Positions 8,957 to 17,032 are shown, counted from the stretch's first letter. The stretch is DNA of 37,676 bases from an uncultured Pseudoxanthomonas sp. (GCA_937975725.1 CALJUL010000044.1:1-37676); one strand, 5' to 3'. Numbers and translations: made by a program. Notes: generated from the letters alone by a model not told the origin.

Positions 8957-9490
8957 TCAGGCGTCCTGTTCCGCGCGCGCGATGGCTTCCAGCAGGATCT
9001 TCTTGGCTTCCTCGGCGTTGCCCCAGCCTTCCAGGCGCACCCACTTGCCCTTCTCCAGGTCCTTGTAATGCTCGAAGAAGTGGCCGATGCGCTCCAGCCA
9101 GTGCGGACTGACCTGGCCGATGTCGTGGATGTGGCTGTAGCCGGAGAAGATCTTGTCCACCGGCACCGCCAGCACCTTCTCGTCGCTGCCGGCCTCGTCG
9201 GTCATGCGCAGCACGCCCACCGGGCGGCAGCGCACCACCGCGCCCGGGATCAGCGGCAGCGGCAGCACCACCAGCACGTCGGCCGGGTCGCCGTCGCCGC
9301 ACAGCGTGTGCGGTACGTAGCCGTAGTTGCAGGGATAGCGCATGGGGGTGGACAGGATGCGGTCGACGAAGATCGCGCCGCTGGCCTTGTCCACTTCGTA
9401 CTTCACCGGCTCGGAGTCCTTCGGGATCTCGATGATGACGTTGATTTCGTCCGGCGGGTTCTTGCCGGCGCTGACCAGGTCCAGGCCCAT
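8957..9490 (-). CDS. ppa: Inorganic pyrophosphatase, family I
   Basis: The 177-residue protein hydrolyses pyrophosphate to phosphate in the cytoplasm and so drives biosynthetic reactions. Length and sequence match the bacterial family I enzyme (about 175 residues). The metal-binding signature reads DGDPADVLVV, with Ala where Val or Leu is usual. Other family blocks are VIIEIPK, KYEVDK, MRYPCNYGYVPHTL, CRPVGVLRMTDEAG and HFFEHYKDLEKGKWV. The ATG at 9490 begins MGLDLVSAGKNPPDEINV, as in relatives; a longer open frame upstream lacks family similarity. It converges with the receptor gene and diverges from the transglycosylase gene. Confidence 0.97.
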   Translation of the reverse strand: MGLDLVSAGKNPPDEINVIIEIPKDSEPVKYEVDKASGAIFVDRILSTPMRYPCNYGYVPHTLCGDGDPADVLVVLPLPLIPGAVVRCRPVGVLRMTDEAGSDEKVLAVPVDKIFSGYSHIHDIGQVSPHWLERIGHFFEHYKDLEKGKWVRLEGWGNAEEAKKILLEAIARAEQDA

Positions 9491-9652
9491 TGCGTGCTCC
9501 GAGGGGTGTGCGGTGAAAGAGGGGCCGCATTTTACGCGCTTGGCTGCTGCGGCGCAGCAGGGCGCCCGGGCCGGCCCGGTTCTGGCCGGCCGTCGGCGCG
9601 GCGCGCGTGGTTCAGGTGCCCTCCGGCTTGCCCGCCCTAGAATCCGCCGCCC

Positions 9653-10441
9653 ATGCACCCCGCACGACTCGCCGCCCGCCTGTTGCTGCCGGCGCTGGCC
9701 CTGGCCGGCGGCGCCGACGCCGGCGCGCGCACGGGCTACCGCTGCGTGCAGGGCGGCACGGTCAGCCTGGCGACGGCGCCGGAGCCCGGTTCGAAGTGCG
9801 TGGCCCGGGAGATCGACGACAACGCCGTCGCCACGCCCAACCTGTGGGGCTCGATGGGCGTGTTCAGCGGCACCCTGTACGAGCGCGAGCAGGACGGCCG
9901 GCTGGTGTATTCCACCCGCAACTTGCCCGGGTCGCGGCCCTACCTGAAGTTCACCGTGCAGACCCCGCCCGGCGAGCCGGCGCATCCCGGGCTGGGGCGC
10001 GTGGGCGAGCCGCGGCTGGACAAGTACCCGGCGGAATTCCGCGCGGCGGCGCGCACCACCGGCGTGGACGACGCCTGGCTGCGCGCGGTGGCCCACGCCG
10101 AAAGCGACTTCGACGCCAGGGCGGTGTCGCCCAAGGGCGCGATGGGCGTGATGCAGTTGATGCCGGAGGTGGCGAAGGAATACGGCGTGGCCGATCCGTT
10201 CTCCTCGCGCGAATCCATCGGCGCCGGCGCCCGCCACCTGAGCGGCCTGATGCGGCGCTACAAGGGCGACCTGGCGCTGGTGGCCGCGGCCTACAACGCC
10301 GGCATCGGCGCGGTGAACCGCTACGGCGGCGTGCCCCCTTACGCCGAGACGCAGGAATACGTGGCCAAGGTCACCGCGCTGTACGAGCGCTACCTGCGCG
10401 CGATGGGCCGCAAGGCCGCGCCCGAACGCCCCGCGCTCTGA
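9653..10441 (+). CDS. Lytic transglycosylase, SLT domain, exported
   Basis: The 262-residue protein carries a signal peptide (residues about 1-23) and a C-terminal SLT/lysozyme-like domain from about residue 125. Catalytic Glu is residue 150 in AVAHAESDFDARAVSPKGA, followed by GAMGVMQLMP and AAYNAGIGAVNRYGGVPPYAET, the three classical SLT blocks. It cleaves the MurNAc-GlcNAc bond of peptidoglycan with formation of the 1,6-anhydro product in the periplasm. The N-terminal half (residues 25-120) holds two cysteines (31 and 49) that could form a disulfide and resembles a DUF4124-like opening. It is transcribed away from ppa across a 162-base gap. Confidence 0.93.
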   Translation: MHPARLAARLLLPALALAGGADAGARTGYRCVQGGTVSLATAPEPGSKCVAREIDDNAVATPNLWGSMGVFSGTLYEREQDGRLVYSTRNLPGSRPYLKFTVQTPPGEPAHPGLGRVGEPRLDKYPAEFRAAARTTGVDDAWLRAVAHAESDFDARAVSPKGAMGVMQLMPEVAKEYGVADPFSSRESIGAGARHLSGLMRRYKGDLALVAAAYNAGIGAVNRYGGVPPYAETQEYVAKVTALYERYLRAMGRKAAPERPAL

Positions 10442-10570
10442 CCGCGCCGTGCCGCGCGCGCGTTGCGGCGGCGTGAAGCGCCGCGCCGGCCCTTTCACCT
10501 CGCATGCGCACGCCCGCGCCTACCGTGGTGGCATGGCCCGGCCCTTCCGTGCCGGGCAGAGGAGTCCGCC

Positions 10571-11074
10571 ATGAAGACGCGCCGCGTATTCAGCGCCCCC
10601 GACGTCGCCACGGCCGAAGCCGCGCTGCGCCAGGCCGTGCGGCTGGGCATCCGGCCCGAGCATGCGGCCCTGGTCGGCGGGCCGGAGATCGAGGTCGACC
10701 AGATCCCGGATGCGGAGAAGGAAACCTCGCCCACGGATTTCAAGCCGGCGGCCGTGCGCGGCCTGGTCGGCGGCGCCGTGCTGGGACTGGTGGTGGGGCT
10801 GGTCGGCATGGCCGTGCCCGCGGCCGGCATCCCGCTGGCCGGCGTGGTGCTGTGCTCCGTGGTCGGCGCCTGCGTGGGCATGTGGGCCGCTTCGCTGGCC
10901 GGTTCCGCGGTGCCCAACAAGGTGCGTCGCGACTACCGGCACGAGATCGACGCGGGCCTGGTGCTGCTGGTGATCGAGGACGAGGACGAGCACCTGCTGG
11001 ACCGCGTGGGCCGGGCGCTGGAACAGACCCGCCTGCGCCGCCTGGAGGTCATGCCGCATGGCCTGCTGCAGTGA
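10571..11074 (+). CDS. Hypothetical membrane protein with glycine-rich hydrophobic core
   Basis: The 167-residue protein has a soluble N-terminal part (ATAEAALRQAVRLGIRPEHAALVGG), two or three adjoining membrane helices (residues about 59-115: VRGLVGGAVLGLVVGLVG and further) and a soluble C-terminal part (VLLVIEDEDEHLLDRVGRAL). The layout, a ferredoxin-like half, a glycine-zipper hydrophobic hairpin and a second half ending in an acid-rich helix, resembles stress-related membrane proteins of the DUF1269/YflT type, but I cannot assign a family firmly. A GGAG site lies 10 bases before the ATG. Confidence 0.75.
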   Translation: MKTRRVFSAPDVATAEAALRQAVRLGIRPEHAALVGGPEIEVDQIPDAEKETSPTDFKPAAVRGLVGGAVLGLVVGLVGMAVPAAGIPLAGVVLCSVVGACVGMWAASLAGSAVPNKVRRDYRHEIDAGLVLLVIEDEDEHLLDRVGRALEQTRLRRLEVMPHGLLQ

Positions 11075-11127
11075 CGTGCGCGCCCCCGTATGATGCCCCG
11101 CACACCTTCGGGCACGGGAGCAGGCGC

Positions 11128-11574
11128 ATGCGGCGATGGACGATGGGAGCGGGGCTGCTGGCGGTCGCGATGGCGGCATGGGCCGGCGATGCGCCGCGCT
11201 GGGAGAAGTTCGGCGCCGACGTGCCGGCGGGCGATGCCGTCCCGCTGTCGCAGGCGCTGGCCGAACCGGCCGCGCACGAAGGACAGCCGCGCAAGTTCGC
11301 CGGCCGCATCACCGATGTCTGCCAGAAGAAGGGCTGCTGGGTGATGCTGGAGGACAACGGCCGGAGCGCGCGCGTGCTGCTCGGCGATCACGAGTTCTAC
11401 GTGCCCAAGGACGTGCGCGGCCCGGCCGAAGTGCAGGGCGTGCTGTCCAGGGTGGCGCTGTCGCCGGCCGCGCGCGAGCACATGGCGAAGGAAACCGCCG
11501 CCGCCGTGCCGGAAGCGGAATACCGCATCGTCGCCACCGGCGTGCAGGTGCTGGCGGACGATCCCGGCGCCTGA
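11128..11574 (+). CDS. DUF4920 domain protein, exported
   Basis: The 148-residue protein starts with a signal peptide (MRRWTMGAGLLAVAMAAWAG). The rest matches DUF4920: 'RWEKFGADVP..DAVPLSQALAEPAAHEGQ', a strand with 'AGRITDVCQKKGCWVML' and 'VPKDVRGPAEVQG'. The paired cysteines of CQKKGCW are invariant in the family and suggest metal or redox chemistry in the periplasm, though no function is established. It follows the membrane protein gene by 53 bases and converges with the next gene, leaving only 19 bases between the stop codons. Confidence 0.87.
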   Translation: MRRWTMGAGLLAVAMAAWAGDAPRWEKFGADVPAGDAVPLSQALAEPAAHEGQPRKFAGRITDVCQKKGCWVMLEDNGRSARVLLGDHEFYVPKDVRGPAEVQGVLSRVALSPAAREHMAKETAAAVPEAEYRIVATGVQVLADDPGA

Positions 11575-11593
11575 GGACGCCGGCGCGGAGCCG

Positions 11594-12229
11594 TCACCGT
11601 GGGATGCGCGCCGAATCGATGACGTGGCACCCGGGCCGCGCGGCCAGCGCGGCTTCCAGCAATGCCTGCGCCACGCCTTCGGCGGGCACGATGCGATGCC
11701 GCCGCGGCAGCACCGGTTGCAGCGCCTGCAACACCCGCATCGCCAGCCATTCGCCCGTGCGCCGGCGCGGGCGCTCGCCGCCCAGCAGGCCGGGGCGCAC
11801 GAAGGCCAGCGCCTCGAAGCCGCAGGCCGCCAATGCCTGTTCCAGCTCGCCCTTGGTCCGCGAATAGAGGAAGGGCGAGCGCGCATTCGCGCCCATCGCC
11901 GAGACCAGCGCGAAGCTGCCGGCGCCGTGCGCTCGCGTCAGCCGCGCGATGGCCAGCGGATAGCCCAGGTCGATCCGCCGGAACGCTTCCGGCGAGCCGG
12001 CGTCGCGCCGCGTGGTGCCCAGGGCGCAGGCCACAGCGTCGACCCGCCACCAGTCGGCGTCTTCCGGCAAGGCGTCGAAGTCCACCAGCGGATTGAGCAG
12101 CTTCGGATGCGGCGGCAGCGCGCGGCGCGTCGGCGCCACCACGCGCTCGACCCGCGGCGAGGCCAGCGCCTGCTGCAGCGCGGCCTGTCCCACGAGTCCG
12201 GTCGCGCCCGCCAACAATAGTCGTGCCAT
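11594..12229 (-). CDS. NAD(P)-binding oxidoreductase of the atypical SDR type
   Basis: The 211-residue protein opens with the dinucleotide-binding motif LLLAGATGLVGQAALQ. It continues with the strand and acidic/basic pattern seen in HTATIP2/YbjT-like atypical short-chain dehydrogenases: 'VDAVACALGTTRRDAGSPEAF', 'FALVSAMGANARSPFLYSRTKGELEQAL' (YxxxK) and 'VRPGLLGGERP'. No substrate can be named; relatives are often annotated nucleoside-diphosphate-sugar epimerase or NAD-dependent dehydratase. It is encoded divergently from the next membrane protein gene. Confidence 0.88.
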   Translation of the reverse strand: MARLLLAGATGLVGQAALQQALASPRVERVVAPTRRALPPHPKLLNPLVDFDALPEDADWWRVDAVACALGTTRRDAGSPEAFRRIDLGYPLAIARLTRAHGAGSFALVSAMGANARSPFLYSRTKGELEQALAACGFEALAFVRPGLLGGERPRRRTGEWLAMRVLQALQPVLPRRHRIVPAEGVAQALLEAALAARPGCHVIDSARIPR

Positions 12230-12391
12230 GTCTGCCCGATCCGCCGGATGAAATGAAGGAAGTGGCCATCATGCCAGCCCGTGCCCACCGGCGTATCGGC
12301 TACCCTAGCGCGGTCGCGCGCGGCGCCGGCTGCAGGTTCGCCCGCGCGTTGCGTGCGTCGCCGTTTCCCTTTCGTTCGCCGGAATCCCCGC

Positions 12392-12787
12392 ATGAACCTT
12401 CCGCTGCACCTTGGCTTCCTCGGGGCGCTCGAGGCCGGCCTGATCGCCTTCGTGATCGGCCTGCTCTGTTTCGCCGGCTGGCAATGGCTGTGCCGGCGCG
12501 CCGGCTGGTCGGTCGGCCATGCCATCGGCTGGGCCTGCGTGCTGGCGGTGGCGATCGGCGCGGGGCTGGATGCCTGGAACCTGTTCTACCTGGGCGTGAT
12601 GCGGCTGGAGTCGCCGCTGTACGCGCGGCTGGCCCTGCAAGGCATCCACGACGCCGAATCGCTGGGCGCGCGCGTGATCTGCGAAGTGGCCGGCGCACTG
12701 GCCGGCGTCGCGCTGGGCTGGCATTGGTTCAGCCGCGAGACAGCCGGCGGAAACGCGCCGCAAACCGGCGAAAAAACGGATGCCTAA
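12392..12787 (+). CDS. Hypothetical inner-membrane protein
   Basis: The 131-residue protein has three or four hydrophobic segments (LGALEAGLIAFVIGLLCFAGW, GHAIGWACVLAVAIGAGL, VICEVAGALAGVALGWHWF) and a short hydrophilic tail. No family is recognised. The start at the ATG 12392 is chosen because the frame upstream is basic and low in homology-like character, and because the protein begins with a normal membrane insertion signal. The gene is divergent from the oxidoreductase gene. Confidence 0.72.
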   Translation: MNLPLHLGFLGALEAGLIAFVIGLLCFAGWQWLCRRAGWSVGHAIGWACVLAVAIGAGLDAWNLFYLGVMRLESPLYARLALQGIHDAESLGARVICEVAGALAGVALGWHWFSRETAGGNAPQTGEKTDA

Positions 12788-12803
12788 CACGCTTTCCCGA
12801 AGC

Positions 12804-12821
12804 GCGTCACGCTCGTGACGC
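12804..12821. other. Hairpin in the gap before the EF-hand gene
   Basis: GCGTCAC-gctc-GTGACGC forms a perfect 7-bp stem 17 bases after the membrane protein stop. No T-run follows, so it may be a weak terminator or a binding site. The rest of the 211-base gap up to 12999 shows nothing else recognisable. Confidence 0.4.
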
Positions 12822-12998
12822 GGGGCTGACGCCGGGCTCACGCACCCCTAACGAAGCGGGTAAGCGATGTCGCCGGCGCTGTGGTTAAGCCGCCGTGCAC
12901 GTTCATGTTGGCCGGTCAATTTCGTTCAGTCGTCGCGCTGCACTGTCGGGCCGTGCGCAATCGGACGCACTCCTACACCTACAGACGGAGCACACGAC

Positions 12999-13376
12999 AT
13001 GACGAACAACACCCGCAAGCCGCTGATCGCCCTGGTCGCCCTGAGCGCCGCGTTGGCCATGCCGCTGGCGTTCGCGCAGGACGCCGAGCAGAAGGCCGAA
13101 GACGCCGCGCAGCAATCGCAGACGCAGCAGGACCAGGCGACCGGTTCCACCACGCAGGATCCGACCCAGAGCACCCAGTCGGCCAGCGCCACCGGCCAGC
13201 AGGGCTGGGCCGACATCGACACCAACGGCGACGGCAGCATCAGCAAGGAAGAAGCCGCCGCCAACCCGGGTCTGAGCCAGGTCTTCGATCAGGCCGACGC
13301 CAACGCCGATGGCTCGCTGACCGGCGAGGAATACAAGGCGTTCGTGGACAAGAACTACGGCGACAAGCAGAAGTAA
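12999..13376 (+). CDS. Secreted EF-hand protein
   Basis: The 125-residue protein has a signal peptide ending ...AMPLAFA, a Gln/Ala/Thr-rich low-complexity linker (residues about 27-66) and two EF-hand loops at the C-terminus, DTNGDGSISKEE and DANADGSLTGEE. Both loops have Asp at positions 1, 3 and 5 (or Asn) and Glu at 12, so they should bind calcium. Location is periplasm or outside. It is followed by a second EF-hand gene with the same plan, which points to a duplication. The function is unknown; a calcium-buffering or sensor role is a guess. Confidence 0.88.
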   Translation: MTNNTRKPLIALVALSAALAMPLAFAQDAEQKAEDAAQQSQTQQDQATGSTTQDPTQSTQSASATGQQGWADIDTNGDGSISKEEAAANPGLSQVFDQADANADGSLTGEEYKAFVDKNYGDKQK

Positions 13377-13397
13377 GGGGTCGCCGCCGATCCGAAT

Positions 13398-13426
13398 CGC
13401 CGCGCACGTGCAGTACGTGCGCGGCG
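13398..13426 (+). terminator. Strong hairpin between the two EF-hand genes
   Basis: CGCCGCGCACGT pairs perfectly with ACGTGCGCGGCG around a 5-base loop (GCAGT). The hairpin begins 21 bases after the first EF-hand stop. There is no T-tract, so it may attenuate rather than stop transcription, or stabilise the upstream mRNA. Confidence 0.5.
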
Positions 13427-13524
13427 GCAGGCCCGGCAGGGGCGGCCATGCCGCCGCCCCTGCCGCTGCGAGGATGCGTCGAACGCGCGTCCGCGCACCG
13501 GCACAAGAGAGAGGAGTAAGCCCC

Positions 13525-13824
13525 ATGAAACCGAAGACCCTATTCCCGCCGTTCCTGGCACTGGTCGGCATGCTGGCCTTCGCCACGGCCGCGAGCGCGC
13601 AGGACACGCGCCCGCAGGACGAGCCCACCGAACCCGCGCAGAAGACCGCGCCGGCGCCGCCCAGGTCGTTCACGGAACTGGATGCCAACGCCGATGGCGC
13701 CATCAGCAAGGACGAAGCGGCCGTCGATCCCGCGCTCACCCAGTCGTTCGGCACGCTGGACAAGGACGCCGACGGCCGGCTGACGCCCGAGGAGTACGCG
13801 GCCTACGCGCAGGGCACGCCCTGA
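13525..13824 (+). CDS. Secreted EF-hand protein, second copy
   Basis: The 99-residue protein has a signal peptide (ending ATAASA), a Pro/Glu/Thr-rich linker and two EF-hand loops, DANADGAISKDE and DKDADGRLTPEE. Both keep the Asp and Glu ligands. Its order of parts equals that of the preceding gene, with a shorter linker. A GAGGAG ribosome site precedes the ATG at 13525. Probably exported to the periplasm or beyond; function unknown. Confidence 0.88.
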   Translation: MKPKTLFPPFLALVGMLAFATAASAQDTRPQDEPTEPAQKTAPAPPRSFTELDANADGAISKDEAAVDPALTQSFGTLDKDADGRLTPEEYAAYAQGTP

Positions 13825-13870
13825 CCGGCGCGCAGCGACCGCGCTTCCCTTTCCCCTGGAGGATGCCGCC

Positions 13871-14146
13871 ATGAGCATGCCACTCCATCCGCGCACCCGG
13901 CTCGCGCTCATGCTGGGCCTGGTGCTGCCTTGCGCCGGCCTGGTGGCCGCGTGCGGCCCCAAGCCGGACGACACGCTGCCGCCGGAGCCGGTGGACACGG
14001 CCCCGGCCCCGGCCACCGATACCGTGCCGCCCGAGCCGGCACCGGCGACGACTCCGCCGCCGACCGATCCGGCCCTGCCGCCGCCGACCGACCAGCCGCC
14101 GCCGGAAGACGACACCAGCACGCCGCCCAAGCCCGAAGGCGGTTGA
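13871..14146 (+). CDS. Proline-rich lipoprotein
   Basis: The 91-residue protein has a lipoprotein signal (MLGLVLPCAGLVAAC, lipobox LVAAC with Cys 28) and an almost pure Pro/Thr/Asp/Glu tail without predicted fold. A GGAGG site lies 9 bases before the ATG. It follows the EF-hand pair in the same direction by 46 bases and may belong to the same transcript. Such acidic proline tails often span the periplasm or sit at the cell surface; binding of Ca2+ by the many acidic residues is only a guess. Confidence 0.78.
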   Translation: MSMPLHPRTRLALMLGLVLPCAGLVAACGPKPDDTLPPEPVDTAPAPATDTVPPEPAPATTPPPTDPALPPPTDQPPPEDDTSTPPKPEGG

Positions 14147-14293
14147 ACACCGCTGCGGGTCGATGATGCCGATGGCCTGCGTCCGGGGTCCCGCGTGGCC
14201 CCGGGCGCAGGCCGGGGACCGGTTGCGCCCGCGCATGGCGCAGGACGCTGCTGCTATCCTTCGCGGCCTTCTCCGCGGCAGGGCGACGGCAGC

Positions 14294-15016
14294 ATGGCAC
14301 GCATCGATTGGGTCGGCTTCGACGGCGACGACACGCTGTGGAAGAGCGAGGACTACTACCGCCAGGCCGAGGCCGATTTCGAGGCCATCCTGGGCGGTTA
14401 CATCGACCTGGGCGACGCGCGCACCCATCGCCACCTGCTGGAGACCGAGCGCCGCAACCTGAAGATCTTCGGCTACGGCGTGAAGGGCATGACGCTGTCG
14501 ATGATCGAGGCCGCGATCCAGTTGACCGACGAGCGCATCAGCGCCCGCGACCTGCACCGCATCGTCGAGATCGGTCGCGCCACCCTGCAGCACCCGGTCG
14601 AACTGCTGCCCGGCATCCGCGAGGCGGTGGAGCGCATCGCCCGCGACCACGAGATCGTGCTGATCACCAAGGGCGACCTGTTCCATCAAGAGGCCAAGAT
14701 CGCGCTGTCCGGCCTGGCCGACGTGTTCCACCGCATCGAGGTGGTGTCGGAGAAGGACGAGGCCACCTACGCGCGCGTGCTGCGCGAACTGGGCGTGGCG
14801 CCGGTGGCGTTCGCGATGGTCGGCAATTCGCTGCGCTCGGACATCGAGCCGGTGCTCGCGCTGGGCGGCTGGGGCGTGCACATGCCCTACCACGTGACCT
14901 GGGCGCTGGAAGCCGAGCACGGCGTGGCGCACGACGCGCCGCGCCTGCGGGTGGTGGAGGGCGCCGGCGAACTGCCGGACGTGCTGGCGCGGATCGAGGC
15001 GTTGCACGACGCCTGA
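14294..15016 (+). CDS. HAD-superfamily hydrolase
   Basis: The 240-residue protein carries the HAD signatures: motif I DGDDTLW with Asp 10 (nucleophile) and Asp 12, motif II in VLITKGD, motif III Lys in the EKDEATY region and motif IV VGNSLRSDIEPV. A helical cap (residues about 20-100) makes it a C1-type phosphatase of the phosphoglycolate/haloacid kind. The motif SLRSDIEP with a final Gly-rich segment (LALGGWGVHMPYH) is common in uncharacterised YjjG-like hydrolases. It acts in the cytoplasm on a small phosphorylated compound that cannot be named. Confidence 0.92.
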   Translation: MARIDWVGFDGDDTLWKSEDYYRQAEADFEAILGGYIDLGDARTHRHLLETERRNLKIFGYGVKGMTLSMIEAAIQLTDERISARDLHRIVEIGRATLQHPVELLPGIREAVERIARDHEIVLITKGDLFHQEAKIALSGLADVFHRIEVVSEKDEATYARVLRELGVAPVAFAMVGNSLRSDIEPVLALGGWGVHMPYHVTWALEAEHGVAHDAPRLRVVEGAGELPDVLARIEALHDA

Positions 15017-15041
15017 GCCCGGCTGCGGCACAATGCGGTGC

Positions 15042-15518
15042 ATGGCCCGTCCTTTCCGCTTCCGCGCATTCCACACATTGGCGCTGTCCGCCGCCCTGCT
15101 GCTGGCGGCGCCCGCCTGGCTCGCGCAGGCGCAAGCGCCCGCCGCCTATGCGCCCGCCAGCGGCGATGCCTGGGTGGACCGGCACCTGGCGGACATCAAC
15201 GCTTATGCGGCGCGCTACCCGGCCGCCTTCGCCGACGAGATGGCGCGCTACTACGCCGTGCCGCGCGCCTACGTGGAAGCCATGCAACAGCAGCCGGACT
15301 GGACCGCGGGCGACATCTTCATGGCCTGCGCGCTGGCGCAGGTGGTGGGTCAGCCGTGCCGCGTGGTGGTGCGCGAGTGGTCGCGCGACCACACAGGGGG
15401 CTGGGAAGCGGTGGCCGAACGGCTGGGCGCGTCGCCCGGCACGCCCGCGTTCCGCAGGTTGCGCGCCGCGCTGGATGCGACCTACCGGCGCTGGCAGCGG
15501 CCGCATCCGCGCGATTGA
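15042..15518 (+). CDS. Exported hypothetical protein
   Basis: The 158-residue protein has a clear signal peptide (LALSAALLLAAPAWLAQAQA) and a helical soluble domain (AWVDRHLADINAYAARYPAAF, then a segment with two cysteines, ACALAQVVGQPCRVV, and a basic C-terminus). An in-frame ATG at 15033 would add three residues. No family name is offered, although proteins of this kind are common in xanthomonads. Function unknown. Confidence 0.75.
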   Translation: MARPFRFRAFHTLALSAALLLAAPAWLAQAQAPAAYAPASGDAWVDRHLADINAYAARYPAAFADEMARYYAVPRAYVEAMQQQPDWTAGDIFMACALAQVVGQPCRVVVREWSRDHTGGWEAVAERLGASPGTPAFRRLRAALDATYRRWQRPHPRD

Positions 15519-15653
15519 TGCGTGGGGTGCGACCTGGCGCACCGTGCTTTCGCACTTATCTATCGGGGCGGCTTTCGACGGATGGCCTGGTCATCGGTGG
15601 AAGTGGGGTGCCTGGGTGCAGGTTGCAGGTTTTTGATGGCATGAGGTGCGGAG

Positions 15654-15716
15654 CGGATCGGGGAATAGGTAGATGAGACGGATTGCTTCGTCTGCGTACC
15701 GATCCGGTTTTTCTTT
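15654..15716 (+). terminator. Structured hairpin with T-tract
   Basis: Outer arms CGGATCGG (15654-15661) and CCGATCCG (15699-15706) enclose a second hairpin (AGACG/CGTCT), and five T follow at 15708-15712. It is about 135 bases after the exported protein gene and is the only terminator-like structure in the 291-base gap to 15810. Confidence 0.5.
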
Positions 15717-15740
15717 GCCTGCCTGATGGTTTTCGATTCC

Positions 15741-15764
15741 GGTCGCGACTTGCGTCGCTCCTAC
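15741..15764 (-). repeat. GTAG-type REP element
   Basis: A 24-base imperfect palindrome (read on the minus strand: GTAGGAGCGAC, then a 2-base centre and GTCGCGACC). The same unit recurs at 16975-16998 and 17114-17137. Such GTAG-bearing repeats are abundant in Stenotrophomonas and relatives and are normally linked to RAYT transposases elsewhere in the genome. Confidence 0.8.
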
Positions 15765-15809
15765 AGAGGGGGCAGGGCGGTGCGGCCGGCGTCGTGTCTG
15801 TGGAGACAC

Positions 15810-16931
15810 TCAGGGTTCGCGGGCGTACACGATCAGCAGCACCAGGTCTTCGTCGCCGTCCTGGCGGATGGCATGGGTGCTGCCGGGGCGGGTGAGCATG
15901 GCGTCGCCGGCCTGCACCGGATGCTGGCCGCCGTCCAGTTCGTACAGGCCGCGCCCGCTGAGCACGTAGTAGATCTCGTCCTTGTGGTGCTGGTGCAGGC
16001 CGATGCCGGCACCCTTGTGCAGCACGCGCTTGCGGAACTCGAAGCCCAGTGCCGGCGCATCACGGAAGAATGGATGGGCGGTGGTGGTGCCGGCGCCGCC
16101 GTGCGGGCCGGGCTGGCGCACGGCGATGTCCTGCCCATGCACGATCAGCGAGGGATGCGGCTGCGCGCGGCGGTCGGCCAGGCCGGTGGGCGGCGCGCCG
16201 CAGTCGGTGTCGCGCACCACATGCGGCGCAAGTTCGGGATCGATACGTTTCCAGCCGGCCACCACCAGGCAGGCGACCATCGTCGCGCCGCGCGCCTGGA
16301 AGTGGGTGTCGTCTTCCTGCCGCTGTTCCGGCACGTGCATGTAGTAGGCGCGGGATGCCTCCTCGCCTGCGGCGCGCAGCCAGTCCATGCTGGCGGCGGT
16401 CAGGTCGATCAGCCCCACGCCCTCGCGCGCGGCCAGGTCGCGCACGGCCTGCGCATGGAGCCCGTGCGTGTCCAGCAGTTGCCCGTGGTCGAACTTGCGC
16501 CGCGCCACGGGGGTGATCAGGATCGGCGTGGCGCCCTTGGCGCGCGCCAGCGCCAGGTAACGGCCTAGCCATTCGGGGAATGCGTGCACGGGCTCGTTGT
16601 AGCGGGTGGGGTCTTCCCGCTTCGCATCGTTGTGGCCGAACTGCACCAGCAGCACGTCGCCGGCGCGCATGTCCCGGGCCATGGCGTCGAACCAGCCTTC
16701 GGCGACGAAGCTACGCGCGCTGCGTCCGCTCTGCGCGTGGTTGCGCACCACGTAGGCGTCCACGTCGAGGAAGTCCTGCAGGCGCTGGCCCCAGCCTTCG
16801 CGCGGTGCACGCTCGGGGCCGTAGTGGCTGGCGGTGGAATCGCCGGCGATGAAGACCTGGCGCGGCGCCGCCTGCGCGGCGGCCGGCAGGCCGCAGGCGC
16901 ACAGCGCGATCATCAGGAAGAAGCGGAGCAT
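15810..16931 (-). CDS. SGNH-family (rhamnogalacturonan) acetylesterase fused to a C-terminal cupin
   Basis: The 373-residue secreted protein has a signal peptide (cleavage near AQA, residue 21). Residues 24-230 form an SGNH esterase: nucleophile Ser 32 in AGDSTAS, block II Gly 69 in SGRS, Asn 101 in GHND and the Asp 207-x-x-His 210 pair in EDDTHF, the pattern of CE12 rhamnogalacturonan acetylesterases. After a linker (about 231-290) follows a cupin with metal ligands His 313, His 315, Glu 319 and His 353. The first part should remove acetyl groups from pectin fragments in the periplasm. The role of the cupin is unknown; cupins of the KdgF type linearise unsaturated uronates, which fits the locus but is speculative. 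The gene lies downstream of kduI-kduD with REP elements between. Confidence 0.88.
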   Translation of the reverse strand: MLRFFLMIALCACGLPAAAQAAPRQVFIAGDSTASHYGPERAPREGWGQRLQDFLDVDAYVVRNHAQSGRSARSFVAEGWFDAMARDMRAGDVLLVQFGHNDAKREDPTRYNEPVHAFPEWLGRYLALARAKGATPILITPVARRKFDHGQLLDTHGLHAQAVRDLAAREGVGLIDLTAASMDWLRAAGEEASRAYYMHVPEQRQEDDTHFQARGATMVACLVVAGWKRIDPELAPHVVRDTDCGAPPTGLADRRAQPHPSLIVHGQDIAVRQPGPHGGAGTTTAHPFFRDAPALGFEFRKRVLHKGAGIGLHQHHKDEIYYVLSGRGLYELDGGQHPVQAGDAMLTRPGSTHAIRQDGDEDLVLLIVYAREP

Positions 16932-16974
16932 CGACAGTCTCCGTTAGTCGCCATCACCCATCGCATGGACTCCT

Positions 16975-16998
16975 GCAGGAGCGACGTCAGTCGCGACC
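16975..16998 (+). repeat. REP element (GCAG variant)
   Basis: Same 24-base unit as 15741-15764 but with GCAG at its head, in the opposite orientation to 17114-17137, with which it forms an inverted pair upstream of the esterase-cupin gene. Confidence 0.75.
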
Positions 16999-17032
16999 GG
17001 AACATCCGAAGGCACGTTCGACGCGAATCAAG

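Noticed and set aside
8957..10498. 513-codon reading of the ppa frame extended upstream
   Set aside because: Only the last 177 codons match pyrophosphatase; the extension overlaps the oppositely encoded transglycosylase.
13871..14146. Proline-rich lipoprotein as a TonB-like protein
   Set aside because: It has a lipobox rather than a membrane anchor and lacks the TonB C-terminal domain.
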